The notes beneath the pieces are model-generated. The model saw nothing but the letters and a program-made list of their open reading frames with translations. It was not told the origin of the DNA and made no database searches. Positions 47,123-60,051 of a stretch of 64,000 nt of DNA are shown here, piece after piece (within the stretch, counting starts at the first letter, position 1; each line of letters opens with the position of its first letter). The translations under genes and the position numbers were made by a program. The DNA comes from Parasponia andersonii (taxonomy: Eukaryota > Streptophyta > Magnoliopsida > Rosales > Cannabaceae), in the NCBI GenBank assembly GCA_002914805.1, contig JXTB01000315.1, forward strand, positions 58,499-122,498, given 5' to 3'.

Positions 47123-49494
47123 ACTATTCATTTGAATGTTTTCAATCAAAACCAATTGGCTGGTGCTTGAACATGAACGATCCGTTTTACCATCTAAAAA
47201 GTTTTATATTTCTCAAATTAAATTTCATTGTTATTCTTTCTAAATGAATATAAACGTAATTTTTTAGTTTAGATGTCAACCATTTGACTTCCAGAGGGTG
47301 TCCACATAAATATTTTGGTTCAGGGGATCCTATTAATCATTCGATCATTGCAAATATAACTTTAAAATATAAATAATTCAATAAGGATGGTCATAGGTCC
47401 AATGTTATTGCCCGATAGTGAGAACCACACTATATCAAGTGTTTCTGAAAGATAAAATATTGCCAATTGTTCGTAGTATAAATAATAAAAGTTTAGCTCG
47501 CGTTTTACTGCAGCCAGGCTCTCCTCTCACTCTCTGGAAATAATCTCCTCCCCTTCTTTTCTTATTCTTTTTTCTCCTCATGTCTTCTTCTAACTTGTCG
47601 AAGAGGAGGTCTTTTGATCTCTCTCCGGTAGAAAGTTTCATTTTCCTAGTAGTTTTCAATAATCATTCCATTCACCAGGGTATAACTTTACTAAAATCTA
47701 AATTTATGATATTTTGAATTTATTGTATGTTTTTGTTATTTTAATTTATCTATATCTAGATCTAGCGTGGTTTTTAGTGGATCTCATATTGTGAATTCTT
47801 TAATTTTAGTATAGTTTTTATCTAGATCAGTATAGATTTAGATGGTTGACATGGTGGTATTTACTCGCCTATAATTTTTTGATTTGAAGTTACATCAATA
47901 ATAGATGATAAATGAAGAGTCATAATAAGTCAACATATGATATATAGATCTCTATGAAAGGACTCTATATAAATTTTCTTATTTCAGGTTAATCTTGTCG
48001 AATCCTAATCCACAAAATTTCTTCAATAATTTTAATCAGTATCTTATTATGATGATCTATTTTGTAATTGAACATGATATTGTACTATCTTTATATTATT
48101 AATAAAAATATTTTCATTTTCTAAACAAAAAAAATGTTGTGAAAGATGGGATTATAAATACACCTCACCTTAGCATAAAGGCGCCTCTTTGACCAAAAGG
48201 AGAAAGGACAATTTAAGAGAAAAAAATAAGGATAAAAAAAATAACCTCTTTCACCTCTTCTCTCCTTTTCAATTTCATACGTTGTTGTCATTTTAATTTT
48301 TCTATCATCCTTTGCCTTTTTTTCATTTTTCCTACAAAATCCATCTCCTTTACCTGAGTTCCTTTGATAATCTCTTTAAACTTAATGAAATTGAGATAGC
48401 AAAATGCGACGTAAAGATTTAGTCTTTTCCTTTCGTTTTTTTTTTTTCAAATGTACAAATATATTTTCTACATTAAATTGTAATTTTGTTCATGAATATA
48501 TCATGATGTATATATATATATATATATATTCCTATAATTAATATCATATAGCAGTTTCTTTTTTTCTAAACTTGAATACGTTTATGCTTAACAGCCGTGA
48601 TTGAACAACCTAAATTTATATATTTGGCTGCACCCAGTTTGTTTGTTTTTTTTTTTGTTTTTTGTTTTTTCAAGTAGCTTGTGTTTCATTTTCTTATTTA
48701 ATTGTTTACTTTTCTCATAGTTCTTTTTTTTTTAATGATTTAATCCTTTTAAACATAAAAATTGGAAATTGCCATTATATTTTAGTTAATAGATTTTTTA
48801 TTTATTTATTTTTATGGTTGGAATATTAGTTGATAGATTTGTAAGAAAGAAAGCTTCGGAAGATATTTGAAGTACTTTTAACCTAGCTTGTTATATTTTT
48901 AACCTGACTTTTAATATCTTGTCTTAACTTGTCATTATTTATTACAAGAGTGTCTTATTTGTGTGCGGTACAAATATGGTTCTTCTTCTCTGAAATATTA
49001 TGCTAACTAACATCAATAGTCCTTTAAATTTGAATATTAATGGGTTATTACCTCGTTTTTTTTAATATAATTTTAGTAAAAAAAAAACTTGAGTTTTTGG
49101 TTGTATCAAAATAAATCTTATATTTTTCTAATTTTAGCCCCCCAAAAAATGAGTTTGTGGTTGTATCAAATACAAACTTTAGATTATAAAATACAATCAA
49201 ATTACGCATGAATTAGTGATTTCGTCAAAATTAGTTCACGAAAAATGTCAAACGATCCTTTTACTTTTGTTGTATAATGTCATGTGTAACTGTACAAGAC
49301 TATTTCCGTTGCCAAATACTTTAATTGGGACAAAAATATGTCTTCCTGTATCAAGAAAATTGGCATCTTTGAGTTGAATCCCGAAAAAAAAAAAGTTCAA
49401 AGGTATAAACCAAAGAAGAAATAAAGTCGCTACTTAGTTTTATTATATTTTTACGTACTAAATTTTGATTAAATGGTGTTTTGGGCTCAATTTA
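47123..49494. other. Intergenic, no gene seen
   Basis: AT-rich. The stretch 47500-47660 is C/T-rich with a short minus-strand frame of low complexity. A TA microsatellite lies at 48508-48530. Confidence 0.6.
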
Positions 49495-49862
49495 ATTAAA
49501 TTTTAAACCATATTTTTATAAATACCTATTTTTTGGAGAAAAATAGACTACTGATATTTTACACACGGTATATATTTCATGCGTTAAATGTATACCGTAG
49601 TCTATATTTCATGAATAAAAATTACACTAAGAATTGACACACATTTTAAAATATATACCATAGGTCAAATTTATAATGAAATATGTAAACATTGGTAAAC
49701 ATTTACATTGTAATATATTTTACACATAAAACGTGTACCTCATTGATAAAATTTATATTGTAAATGTGGACCATTTATATTGTGTATATGAAATTTGGAT
49801 CATAAAAATGTGTATTTTTAGAAGAAAAATTAAAAATAAGTTTTAAAACGGGTATTAAGCAC
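49495..49862 (-). repeat. Dispersed repeat family, copy 2 (inverted relative to 31965-32360)
   Basis: Reverse complement shows the same ordered blocks as 31965-32360, including a TACCCGTTTT start and a TTTCTCCAAAAAA end. Confidence 0.6.
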
Positions 49863-50750
49863 AAATTTCTCATTTTAAAATATCAAGATTTTGTTTGATA
49901 TAATCATAAATCTATATTCAAGATCTTTATTGCCAGAATTTTAAAAATTCAAGATTTTATTTGATATAATTGAAAATTAATGATTTTTTAAAAAATATAA
50001 TTACCCAATTTTAATTAATTACTTGCATTTTCGAATCACACTAAAACTTCAAATTATAATCCCTAACCCCTTAAACTAATATATTTTTGCATCGACGTCA
50101 TTCTTAAGTGCCAATTAATTTGGTTCATCGAGAATGAAAGAATTAATTGTCAAAATCCTAGCCACACTCATCCTATACATGTTTTTTTTTTTTTTAATAA
50201 GGGACCTAATAGAAGGTGACTTCCAGTTCCACACACAGGAGATGAAATGAATTTATAGGAAATTTGATTTTTTTATGGTAAAGTTTTGAAAAGAAAAATA
50301 TATGAAAAATTCTATATTTTTAAATTTTTTGAAAAACCTCAAATTATTTAGAAAATATTACTTTTAAAAATATTTATAAAAATATTATTTTTCATTAATT
50401 GATGAGGTACTTGAGGTAATTAGTCAAGTTACTTGAGATAATCAGACTAGTTATTTTAAGTAACTCTTGATTACTCCAAATAATTTGATTAGTTACACTA
50501 AGTATTTTAAAAAATATCAATTTTTAAAAATGATATTTTTTAAAATGTTATGAGAGAGTGATATTTTTCTAAACAAATCAAAATTTCTCAAAAATTTCAG
50601 CCTGGGATTTTTCAGTTTTTTAGACTATAGCCTGAATTTATGCAAAAACCCCTTGAATTTATACTTTATCTTTTATACGTATATATATATATATATATTT
50701 CAATATTCGTATAATATTTAAGACTACTTACAGAAAGCTCTAACTAAAAG

Positions 50751-50789
<39 letters not shown>

Positions 50790-52330
50790 CTCTTTTTAAC
50801 CAAATGCCATTTTTAGAATAAAACTTACAACATTAACCTAAAGGCTTACAACGAGAGGATATGAGACCTCCCATAATAAAGGGTGTCGAACATCGACTTT
50901 TCGGAGAAAAATGGTGATAGTTATGGCATCAAAAATGAAAAAGTTGCTAATATCATTCATGTTCCTTCGTAGTGATAATAAATCTAATTTTCTCCTCTAT
51001 AATTAAAAAGTTGTATCAATACTTCTTATTAGACCTAACGAATTATTTATGACCGTTATTTCCTCTGCTCTGATGAGATGCTAAGACAATTCTCGTTTTC
51101 ACTTTCTTTCTTGCTCTTAACGCTACAAGTGGATTCTATTATGTTTCATACTATTATAATAATGTGACATTTTTCCTTAGTGTCCACTTGCCAAGAGAAA
51201 GACAGTTGGAAAATAAAGCAAAAAACTGAGTGGTCTTAATATTATTCATGCTCTAATTTACTCAATTCTTTTCGTTTTTCTTATTTTTTTTTTTTTTTTT
51301 TTTTTTCTTTGTGCAAAAAGTCTGTTATGCTTATTGGTTGTCTTCATCTAAACCAATTCTAAATGATAAGTTTAGCTTCTCAAAGTGGTAGTTAACAGAA
51401 CATTAAAAAAAATTGTTGTGAAATTTTATTCATGTATCTTAAAAACGTATTTGGTTTCTGAACCCCTTTATTATTTATCTAATTCTCAACCGCTTTTAGC
51501 ACCTAAGTAAAGCCCTTTAGAAGCAAATCCCAAACGAAGGGATTGAGAGTTAATTATTATGATTATTATTATTATTAGTAGTAGTAGTATTAGTCGTCGC
51601 CGTAGAAGAAGGGATGCTTTCTTATCTAAATAATCAAATTTCAATTGATTGATTACAATATCTATTTGATGTGATACCATAACGTACGATTATCATATAC
51701 TTTGCTGGGAGTAATTTAATAGAATTAGTGTTGTTGTTTTTCAGTACTTGTTTCAAGGAAAATAATACGATTTTTTTGTTTTTCTTTTTTTAAAAATCAT
51801 AAGTTATAGGGACACAATTGGAAGTGTAACTCGCTATACATAATCTTACTCCAATAGAATTTGATTTCAAATCTCTAACAAATACAGTTATAAGAAAAAA
51901 GTAGGAATTCCAACGAAAGTCCATTTGCTATTTGACTAAATCAAATAATTAGCTCATTGAAAAATTACATTACTTTTTTTATAGATAACAAAAATCATTT
52001 TGGAGATGAGTTTCGCGGGCATTTGCCCGTAATGGGGCGGGATGGAGACGTGGGAATGACATCCTTGTCTTGCTAAGTTTTAAGTTAATTTTTCAGGATT
52101 AGTTTATTTTTATAATTGATTTATTTAGCTTTCGTAATAAAAATTTCAAACGTTGATGAATTGTTGTGGTTCTTTTTTTCATATTTCAGGTATATTAAGT
52201 TCATTTATACACATTTTAAAGAAATTGGTAGTTTAATTAAAATATCCACTAGAGCTACCTATTATTCGACGAGAAATCAGAAAACTCGGCCTCAACCCGA
52301 TATCTGCGGTGGTTAGGGATTGGGAAAGAC

Positions 52331-52364
<34 letters not shown>
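49863..52364. other. Intergenic, no gene seen
   Basis: AT-rich, with TA microsatellites at about 50680-50697, 50754-50785 and 52334-52364 and an ATT/AGT trinucleotide run at 51557-51592. Confidence 0.6.
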
Positions 52365-52367
<3 letters not shown>

Positions 52368-52593
52368 ACTTGAGTTACTAATTTTTGTATCAAATTTTTA
52401 ATACTAACATGTATGACATGTGATTTGTCAACACGTGATATGTGATTTGTCATCACTCAATTGATGATAATATTTAATCTATCTGTGAAAAGTTTTAATT
52501 AGTACATACCAATTAAATGATGACAACTTATATGTCATGTATGTTAGTACAAAAAAATTTGGTACAAAATTAGGATATGCAGTATTTTGCATA

Positions 52594-52594
<1 letters not shown>
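52365..52594. mobile_element. Foldback MITE, family 3, copy 1
   Basis: Arms of about 65 bp: AATTTTTGTATCAAATTTTT then AATACTAACATGTATGACAT on the left, and inverted on the right AATTTTGTACCAAATTTTTT then GTACTAACATACATGACAT. It sits between (TA)n tracts, which hides the target duplication. Confidence 0.7.
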
Positions 52595-52626
<32 letters not shown>

Positions 52627-52828
52627 AGAATAATGCTATATGTACCAAAATATTTACCAAATTTTTAATACTAACATATGTGGCACGTGAGTTGACAATA
52701 TTCAATTACTGAATATAATTAATTTATTTATAGTAAGTTTTAATACATCAATTAAATAGTATCAACTCAAATGTTACATATATTGATATTAAAAATTTAG
52801 TAAAAATTTAAATACACCTAACTTTATC
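52627..52828. mobile_element. Foldback MITE, family 3, copy 2
   Basis: Same plan as copy 1: ATTTACCAAATTTTTAATAC then TAACATATGTGGCACGTGAG, with the inverted match at about 52755-52815. Separated from copy 1 only by a TA tract. Confidence 0.65.
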
Positions 52829-52928
52829 TATATATATAATTAAATCTTTCCTCCATCTACATCCCTGGATAGTAGATACCATTCCACCCGTGTCAAAGAG
52901 AATAAGGGAAAAAATTGCATTAATTTCT

Positions 52929-53790
52929 GGGTAATTGGCATGTTTTGTCTCTTAACTATTTAGATTACGATGATTTGGTTCCTTAATTTTCAATTTTGGC
53001 CATTTAGGCTACAGATTTTCTATTTCCTGGTCAAAGTACTGAAATCAATAATGGACGTGAAAATCTTTATGGAATCAACACGTGTAGAGCACGTGACCTC
53101 TTCTGAAGGGACAGAGGAAGGAAAACAACGAATTATAATGGTTCAAAGGGTATAACAGAGCGATTGTAAGACATGTTTAAGGTTTTGCATGAGTGTGAAT
53201 TGAGGAAATCAACCCATAAATGACAAAATAAACTCACAAATCTACCTACATTTAAAAAATAGAAACCAAGAAATTTACCCAAATAGAATAAAGAAAGACC
53301 TAGAATTCAACCCATTTATATTTGAGACAGGAAAAAAAAAAAGAAAAAAGGAAAATCCCTTACATATTCAAATGGTTCAGTACGATTTTGCGAAAGAATC
53401 GACATTGCTATATTCCTTGATCATTGCATTTGATTATTCTCACTATTTCCTGTAAAGATCGCAAGTTTGGCCTCCCAAAATCCCTTCGTTCTACTGCAAC
53501 CACTTTCTATTATTTTGGAATGTTTCAAACACTCCAAATGCTTTAGCTCTCTAACGTTCTCTCAGTTTTGAATCCGTAAAAGCAACATTTTATTTTTGCC
53601 ATTCTTCTACCCTTCTAGATGAGGTCACATGCTCCACACATATTGATTCTTTGAAGATTTTTCACGTCTATCAATGATTTTGCATTTTGGCCAAAAAATA
53701 GAAAATTTAGGGTTTGAATAGCCAAAATTAAAAATTTAGAGATCAATCGTCACAATTAAATAGCCAAGAGACCATATGTGCCAATTACCC
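52929..53790. mobile_element. Mutator-like element with ~190-bp terminal inverted repeats (862 bp)
   Basis: Left arm 52929 to about 53115 begins GGGTAATTGGCATGTTTTGT; right arm about 53605-53790, read inward, begins GGGTAATTGGCACATATGGT. Both then share GTCTCTT-(A/G)-CTATTTA, TTTTCAATTTTGG-like blocks, GACGTGAAAA and GAGCA(C/T)GTGACCTC. Flanks TTAATTTCT (52920-52928) and TTAAATTCT (53791-53799) are a 9-bp duplication with one mismatch. Long inverted ends with 9-bp duplication define TIR-type MULEs. The 490-bp core has no transposase; its origin is not recognised. Confidence 0.75.
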
Positions 53791-53799
53791 TTAAATTCT

Positions 53800-55397
53800 T
53801 TTAGAGGCCATAGAAAAGAAAACCATACTTAATTATCATAACCCCTGAAAACTTATTGGCACCATTTTCTCATTTAACCGATCAAGTTGCTTGGTAGTTA
53901 TTATTAAATAATTTGTACAAAAGGCACATTAATTGTCTTTATGCCCAAAGCTAATCATGCAAACAAAAGCTAAAACTTAGATAAATAATAATAAAAAGAA
54001 AAATTAAATTAATAACAATGCAGAAAGGAGAAAAAGGTAAAGAGCAACCCAACCCCTTGGAATAAAGACGGAAAGATGATTCTCCTTGCCAGCAATTTAT
54101 ATTTCGGCGGCCCTCTCAAGTTGAAGGTCTCACAGTTTTATTCTCCATCTAATAAACCGCTATAAATTATAACTTTTCCCCTCTTTTCGGACCTTTTCTA
54201 TTAAACTTTATACTTTAGTAATGAAAAATTATTAAACATTTGTGCCACTTGGGACCAACTAACAAATTGATCATCAAGGAAAAATTCATATGCTTCCGAT
54301 TTTTCTGATTAAACAATTTTTGCCATTGTATTTCTTTATTAATCTTCAAATTTTGCAGGAATATAATGTTATAATAATTCCAAGAAAAAAAGTCTATCCC
54401 TTAACCTTTGGTGATAGAACAAATTTCTTCATTCTATTTTGCTACAAATTCAAAAATTTTATTAAATATAGAGGAATGGATGGATAAATATTCTATAACA
54501 AGAACGGCCAAGTATAAACCTATTGTATGGAGTAATAATTAAGCATATAATATGAGAACTTGTAACCTAGTACAGACCACTTTTTAAATAGTATTTGGTA
54601 GTTAAAACTAGCCTCATCGTTGTTAATTAATTTAAGAGTTATTTGATTTGTCCAAAACAAAATTGTCTTATCCCTGAATCTATATATTGTTTTGTTCATT
54701 AGGCCTTATGAGTTGATTTTCCATACAAAAGACATTTTTTTAATGGTTATGTTAAAGCACATCTTTTTTTTTTCTTCTTCTTTTTTTTTTTTAAAAAAAT
54801 TATTATTAGGTATTATATTATCTAATATTACCAAATTTATTTCTGTTAATAAACAGAGTTGTGATTAAATAACGATGATCTATTAAAGAGAATCCCCATA
54901 AATTTAACCGTAAGTGAAACTCGCATCAATGAATAGTCTTAATCAATCACAACCGTCAAAAATTGCAGCAAAATTCTTACACAAATTAACCTCTCATCTA
55001 AATTTTTAACAAATATTTACTCTATTGACCTATTCTGGAATTTCATACAAAAAAGGGCTAAGGCCTAAAACAGGGACCTCCTAGCCGCCCCTAGGCCACA
55101 TCATCACTCGTAGTACATAAAAACTGATGTTCATTGACACCAAAATGGCCTGACTTTTGAACTAACATTCTTAATTCTTAGTCTACAACCATTATTTTGA
55201 TCCTCAACTAAGGCAAACGTGAAATATCCGAAAAGTTCTTAGAACCTCTTTTGTGATAAAAGAAACCATACAATTTACATAAGTTGACCATTGTCTGAAC
55301 ACTGAATAACGCCTAATAGTGCTAGATGGCCTTAAATTAGTAGAGGATAATGTGACCCATTTAAGAATTGATAAGCTTCTTGTAATAAAGTTATTGT
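53800..55397. other. Intergenic, no gene seen
   Basis: AT-rich, no supported gene. Short frames at 54290-54487 and 55204-55434 are unrecognised. Confidence 0.6.
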
Positions 55398-56726
55398 TGT
55401 GAAAATAACGAACACAAGTACATGTATACAACAAATAATAAAATATAAATATAAATATCGTTCTTAAGAGAATTGTACAGTACTAAAATTATTCTAACTC
55501 TAATTTTATTTGAAAGTAAATTAAAAGAAATATTTCACAAAAATAAATCTAATAACTAAATAAAAAGAAAAGCAAAAAAAATGAAAAATAGGATAATCAA
55601 GTAACTAAAGATCTAGGGTTTCCAATTTACCTAGATTAATCTATTTAAATTATTCAATTCAATCAATTAATGTTCATTCCAGACGCTAGTAGCGAATTTC
55701 TCTAATTTATCTATCAATCCCTCTAAAAAATTAATAAACACATTTTAATAGATAAGTTCCAATATTTCTGTGTAAACTACGAACCTACCAAACTCATTAA
55801 GTACAAGAAATTCATATTACTGCATAAATTTCATAGATATTTCTATCCTATGATAATTTTATGTCAAATTAACCAAGACAAATTTAATCTTCCTTTCCCA
55901 AATCTTGGATTAAACCTCTAATTTCATGCAAATGTTAGCCAAACCCTCACAAGCATTAAGCATAGATTAATACAATTAGCATAGAATGAGAAATAAATAT
56001 AAACTTGAATCGGAATTGAAATAATTCAAAACATTATAATTCGGCTACATCATAGCCCTAAACAATAAAATTAGTTCATAATAAAGAGAAAATAAACTCT
56101 AAACATGGTTCTAGACATAGAAGAAGAAAGAAAAAAGAAAAGTAGAAAAAACTAGAAGTTAATCAATGGCGTTCTGTCTCCTAATCGCTCTGCCTTTAAT
56201 CCTTCATTTTCGCTTTCTCTCTTATTTTCTGAGTTGTTTTGGCTTGATAATGTCCCAAATTAGTCTAAGAAAGACCTATTTATAAGCTAAAAGACAGTTA
56301 CAAGAAAAACTAGGTCAAAAAGCGTCAAAACAAAATTATGTGATTAATTTCCTCAGCGGGTGCTAGGGCGCTAATAATATGGCATCAGGGCACCACCACT
56401 ACTGCCTATTTCTTCTTTTTAGTCCGAACTAGCGCTGGAACACCAATAACATAGTGTTGAGGTATCACATCCTCTAGAACTTTTTTTCTTCCTTAACATT
56501 TCACTCATTTTGAAACTCCGAAGTAATTTATTGTCAATAAAAAGCACCAAAGTGTTTTCTTCTTTTCCCAACTCGCCATAAATTATGCCATTTGCACCAA
56601 ATGTACAAAATTAACTAACCTACAAATAAAACATCAAAAACACAAATAAAACTCACAAAAATATCAAGAATCTACTAAATATTTAGCTTAAATGGTATCC
56701 AATTTATAAGTAAAACTCACTCATCA
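55398..56726 (-). repeat. 3' LTR (1329 bp) of the Athila-like element
   Basis: Plus-strand ends are TGTGAAAATAACGAACACAAG-like start (first 20 bases shared with 59693 on) and ACTCACTCATCA, so TG...CA on either strand. The first ~360 bp align with 59693-60046, with many differences, so insertion is old. Confidence 0.8.
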
Positions 56727-56741
56727 AATACCCCCAAACTT
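56727..56741 (-). other. Polypurine tract
   Basis: On the minus strand AAGTTTGGGGGTATTT directly before the LTR, the polypurine tract form well known from Athila elements. Confidence 0.75.
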
Positions 56742-58280
56742 AACATTTTGCTCGTCCTAGAATAAAACAAACACAAAAAGAGAAATAAAGATAAATAAAA
56801 TACCTAAAAACTAAAACTAGAATAATGATTCTATTTAGAATATAAACAGGCCTCAAAGATTACACATAATCATTAACTTAAGAAAAATGTCAAAACATCA
56901 ACAACGTCTAAAATTTCAACTTCAACTTTAGCTTCACTTTTCTCTTGATCCCTCTTATGTGTGTGTGTATAGCCAATGACATCTAACTACTCGTAACTCA
57001 GATCAGTTTATGTAAATAAGTGAATTAAGATTGATCTTTAAATAAACATTTGTTTTCAAATTCCATATGCTTGTTTTTCTGACCGTCTTCCAATAATGTA
57101 AACTAACACCAACCAAAGATCGATAAGACTTCCCTAGGCTTATAATGTATGGCTAAGGCGAATATAGGATAAAAATGAATATTTTAAGCTCAATTTATAC
57201 TCACACTATAAGTATACATCTTCCTCTAAAACCGTTATGAAGCTCAACTTAATACTCCCACTAGCATCCTCAAACTTATTTTCAAACTTCCTCTTGTCAA
57301 CAATTTCTTTGATAGAATCTTTTTTTTTCTTTTTTTTTTTCTAAATTTGCACTACTGTACCTCTAAACTTATTTTTTGATGTATGAACTAAGAGTTTAGT
57401 ACAATTTTTTTTTAATTCTCTTCGTTCTCAACTCCACCCTTCCTCCCATATTTAAAATAGCTCATCAAAATTTACAAATCAACGACATGCTTATGGTATG
57501 AAAGGTTATAGAGATGGAATTAAAGACTAAGCTAAGAATGTGATTAATAAAGACAAGTTATATTAAACTCAAAAGGGATGACTAGGGATAAACATATACA
57601 ATAGTAAGATCGAAAGGTTCAAACGGTCTAAAAATGGCCTAAATTATTTCCTTAATAAGGTGTAGTCTAAGATTTCACTTTAAACAATTTTCAAACAAGT
57701 TCTAGAATTTGTTGAGATCATAAAAATATACTTAATTCACATAAACCTTCTCTAAGTTTCCTAATGGCTAAACATACATAGCTATGTACTCAAGTGTATG
57801 AAAGGATCGCAAGTAAAGCAAAACTAATATTGAAATCAAGCACACATATTAAGTCAATATTTATCATTATCCAAAAATTATATTCATCTCAATCATATTC
57901 TTATCATCATCCGTAGACAAGTAAACTACACCAATACTTGAAAACAATTTCTTTTTTTTTTTTAAAAAACTCCCTACTAGTAAACTTAAAATTAACATTG
58001 TCTTCAATGCTAAAATTAAAAGAGAAGGTAAAAGAAAAACTCCCTAAGATTGTTACACGAAGATGGATACTTTTTGTTGATCGATGAAGTCCGTGTTGAT
58101 GACCCCTAAACTTGTGCAAGAACCTAAGTTATACAAAATAAATGAAATATTACAAAAGAAAAGAAGACTAAAAATAAAAATAATAAAAAATAACTAAAAC
58201 AAAATAAAAAGAATAGAAACATGGTTTGCCTCCCAAGAAGCGCTTAATTTATAGTCTTCAGCCAGACTCTTCAACAACTC
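56742..58280. other. Non-coding interior of the Athila-like element
   Basis: No domain was recognised in any frame. GGTTTGCCTCCCAAGAAGCGC-type sequence begins at 58226, a phrase familiar from decayed plant retroelement interiors. Confidence 0.5.
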
Positions 58281-59500
58281 ATTCATAACATTCTCACAAG
58301 CATCACCCATGTATATATATCGGCATTATGAAGGCAAGGATTTAAGCTTAAGTAATGGAGCTTCGGGATGAATGGCCATGGTCTAAGAGATTCCTTTCCA
58401 AGTTTCTTAACTTTAGACTTTCTCTTATGAACATAACTTGGCAAAGCTATCAAGCTATGTATATCCTCCATATCCTCTTCTTTTTCAACTTTTGTTGACT
58501 TAGAATAGACTATCCAAACTTTTAACGGTGCTTCTTGATATTTGGTATCCAATAATTCAGCTAACTATAGCTGTGGTATTATTGAAGGTGTTTCTTTACT
58601 GTCCATGATGGTGTTTTCAAGTTACTCCTTATTGTCCTCATCCACTTCACTTGGAATTAGTGATTGAAAAAAAACGATGGAAACTTGTCTTTTAAAAGAT
58701 TTTTTTGAATTATTTTGTAACTCGACTAGTTATTCACCACTCTCGTGCATAAACCCCATCTCTTGCATTTTTGGGTTGGTAGGCTCGATGTTGCTTGATA
58801 AATATTCTAGTAGTCCTTCTGATAAGAAACTTATCAATTGACTCATTTGTATCTCAAGGTTTGGGAGGATGTCGCTTGAGCAAATTGGGCAAGAGTATCT
58901 TCTAGTGACATCTTCTTCTCTTGTTGCTAAAATCCGGATGAAGCATTTATCGTGTTTTAATTGTTCCATGAGAAATCATAATGATTACTCCACCCTGAAT
59001 TATATGTGTCAGTATATCGATTGTGTTATTATTGGAAGTCAAACATATAATTGGTTTGTTCAATGGTATACGGTGTAAATGAACTTCCAAATTGACAATT
59101 AATTTTCATATGGTTCCCTTCACATAATTCACACACCGAGTATAGAGTGTGAATGGCATTTTCTCTTCAATTATCTAATTGCCTCGACAACATAGCAACT
59201 TCAGTAAACAAGGCCAAGATGACATCAGTTTCATAGACTCCGACGACTCTCTTTAGCATTAAAAGTTTTGATCGATACTGATAATGATAAGCCATCAGTT
59301 CTATCAGTTCGTATGCTTCATCAGTCGTTTTTGCATAAAAAGATCCACCAGTCACTCCATCAACTACATTCTTAGTCGCATAGTTCAATCTCGTGTAGAA
59401 TATTTGAACTTCTAAACACTTTGATATTCTATTATATGGTGCTGATATTAACATCTCCTTATACCTTGCCCATGTATCTGATAGAGATTTTACTTTATAT
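58281..59500 (-). pseudogene. Athila-type gag, broken, with trace of the pol start
   Basis: Translating leftwards from 59500: SLSDTWARYKEML, then LEVQIFYTRLNYATKNVVDG, TGGSFYAKTTDEAYELIE, and VAMLSRQLDN, all gag landmarks of Athila. A zinc knuckle CELCEGNHMKINC (C-x2-C-x3-H-x4-C) lies at 59095-59133 in another frame, followed by YTDTYNSGWSNHYDFSWNN, then stops. Farther on, NLEIQMSQLISFL (58730-58969) and EAPLLKLKSLPS near 58350 mark the gag tail and the linker to pol. At least two frame changes and several stops are present. Confidence 0.85.
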
Positions 59501-59663
59501 TAGACAAAGGTACAAGTGTTATTCCACATTTGAGCCCCCTTTTTTAGCACCTCCAATGAAAACCTAAAAAACCAAAATTAGAGACAACGTAAATAAAAGA
59601 AACAAAAAATAAAAATAAAAATAAAAATAAAAGTTATTTAGTATTGATATTAGTAAAAACAAA

Positions 59664-59685
59664 CAGTCCTCGACAATAGCACTAA
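59664..59685 (-). other. Decayed Athila primer-binding site
   Basis: On the minus strand, 7 bp inside the LTR, TTAGTGCTATTGTCGAGGAC. It differs from the usual Athila/Tat form TTGGCGCCGTTGCCGGGGAC only by C/T and G/A changes. Confidence 0.7.
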
Positions 59686-59692
59686 AACTTGA

Positions 59693-60051
59693 TGTGAAAA
59701 TAATGAACGCAAGTACACGTATCAAATAAGTAATAAAGTGTAAGTATAATTATCGTCCCCACGAGGACTGTGCTTACTAAGTAACAAAATTATTCTAACT
59801 CTAATTTTATTTGAAAGTAAATCAAAAGGAAATATTTCACAAAAATAAATCTATAACTAAATAAAAAGAAAAACAAAACAAAATAAAAAATAGGACAATC
59901 AAGTAGCTAAAGACTTAGGGTTTCTTATTCACCTAGATTAATCCGTCTAAATTACTCTATCCAATCAATTAATATTTATTCCCTATGCTAACATCAAATT
60001 TCTCTAATTTATATATCATTCTCTCTCAAGAATTGATAAACATGTTGTAAT
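59693..60051 (-). repeat. 5' LTR of the Athila-like element, truncated by insertion
   Basis: Starts TGTGAAAATAATGAACGC and follows the 3' LTR to about GATAAACATG..., where similarity stops at the start of the next element. The remaining LTR must lie beyond that insertion, outside the window. Confidence 0.8.

Larger units (their letters stand above)
55398..60051 (-). mobile_element. Athila-like LTR element lacking RT and integrase, interrupted at its 5' LTR
   Basis: On the minus strand: 5' LTR (59693-60051, cut off by an insertion), decayed PBS, gag with zinc knuckle, a short pol-like remnant, a non-coding stretch, polypurine tract, and 3' LTR (55398-56726). Gag and PBS are of the Athila type. 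No reverse transcriptase, RNase H or integrase motif was found between 56.7 and 58.3 kb, so the copy is a deletion derivative or a non-autonomous family member. Confidence 0.8.
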
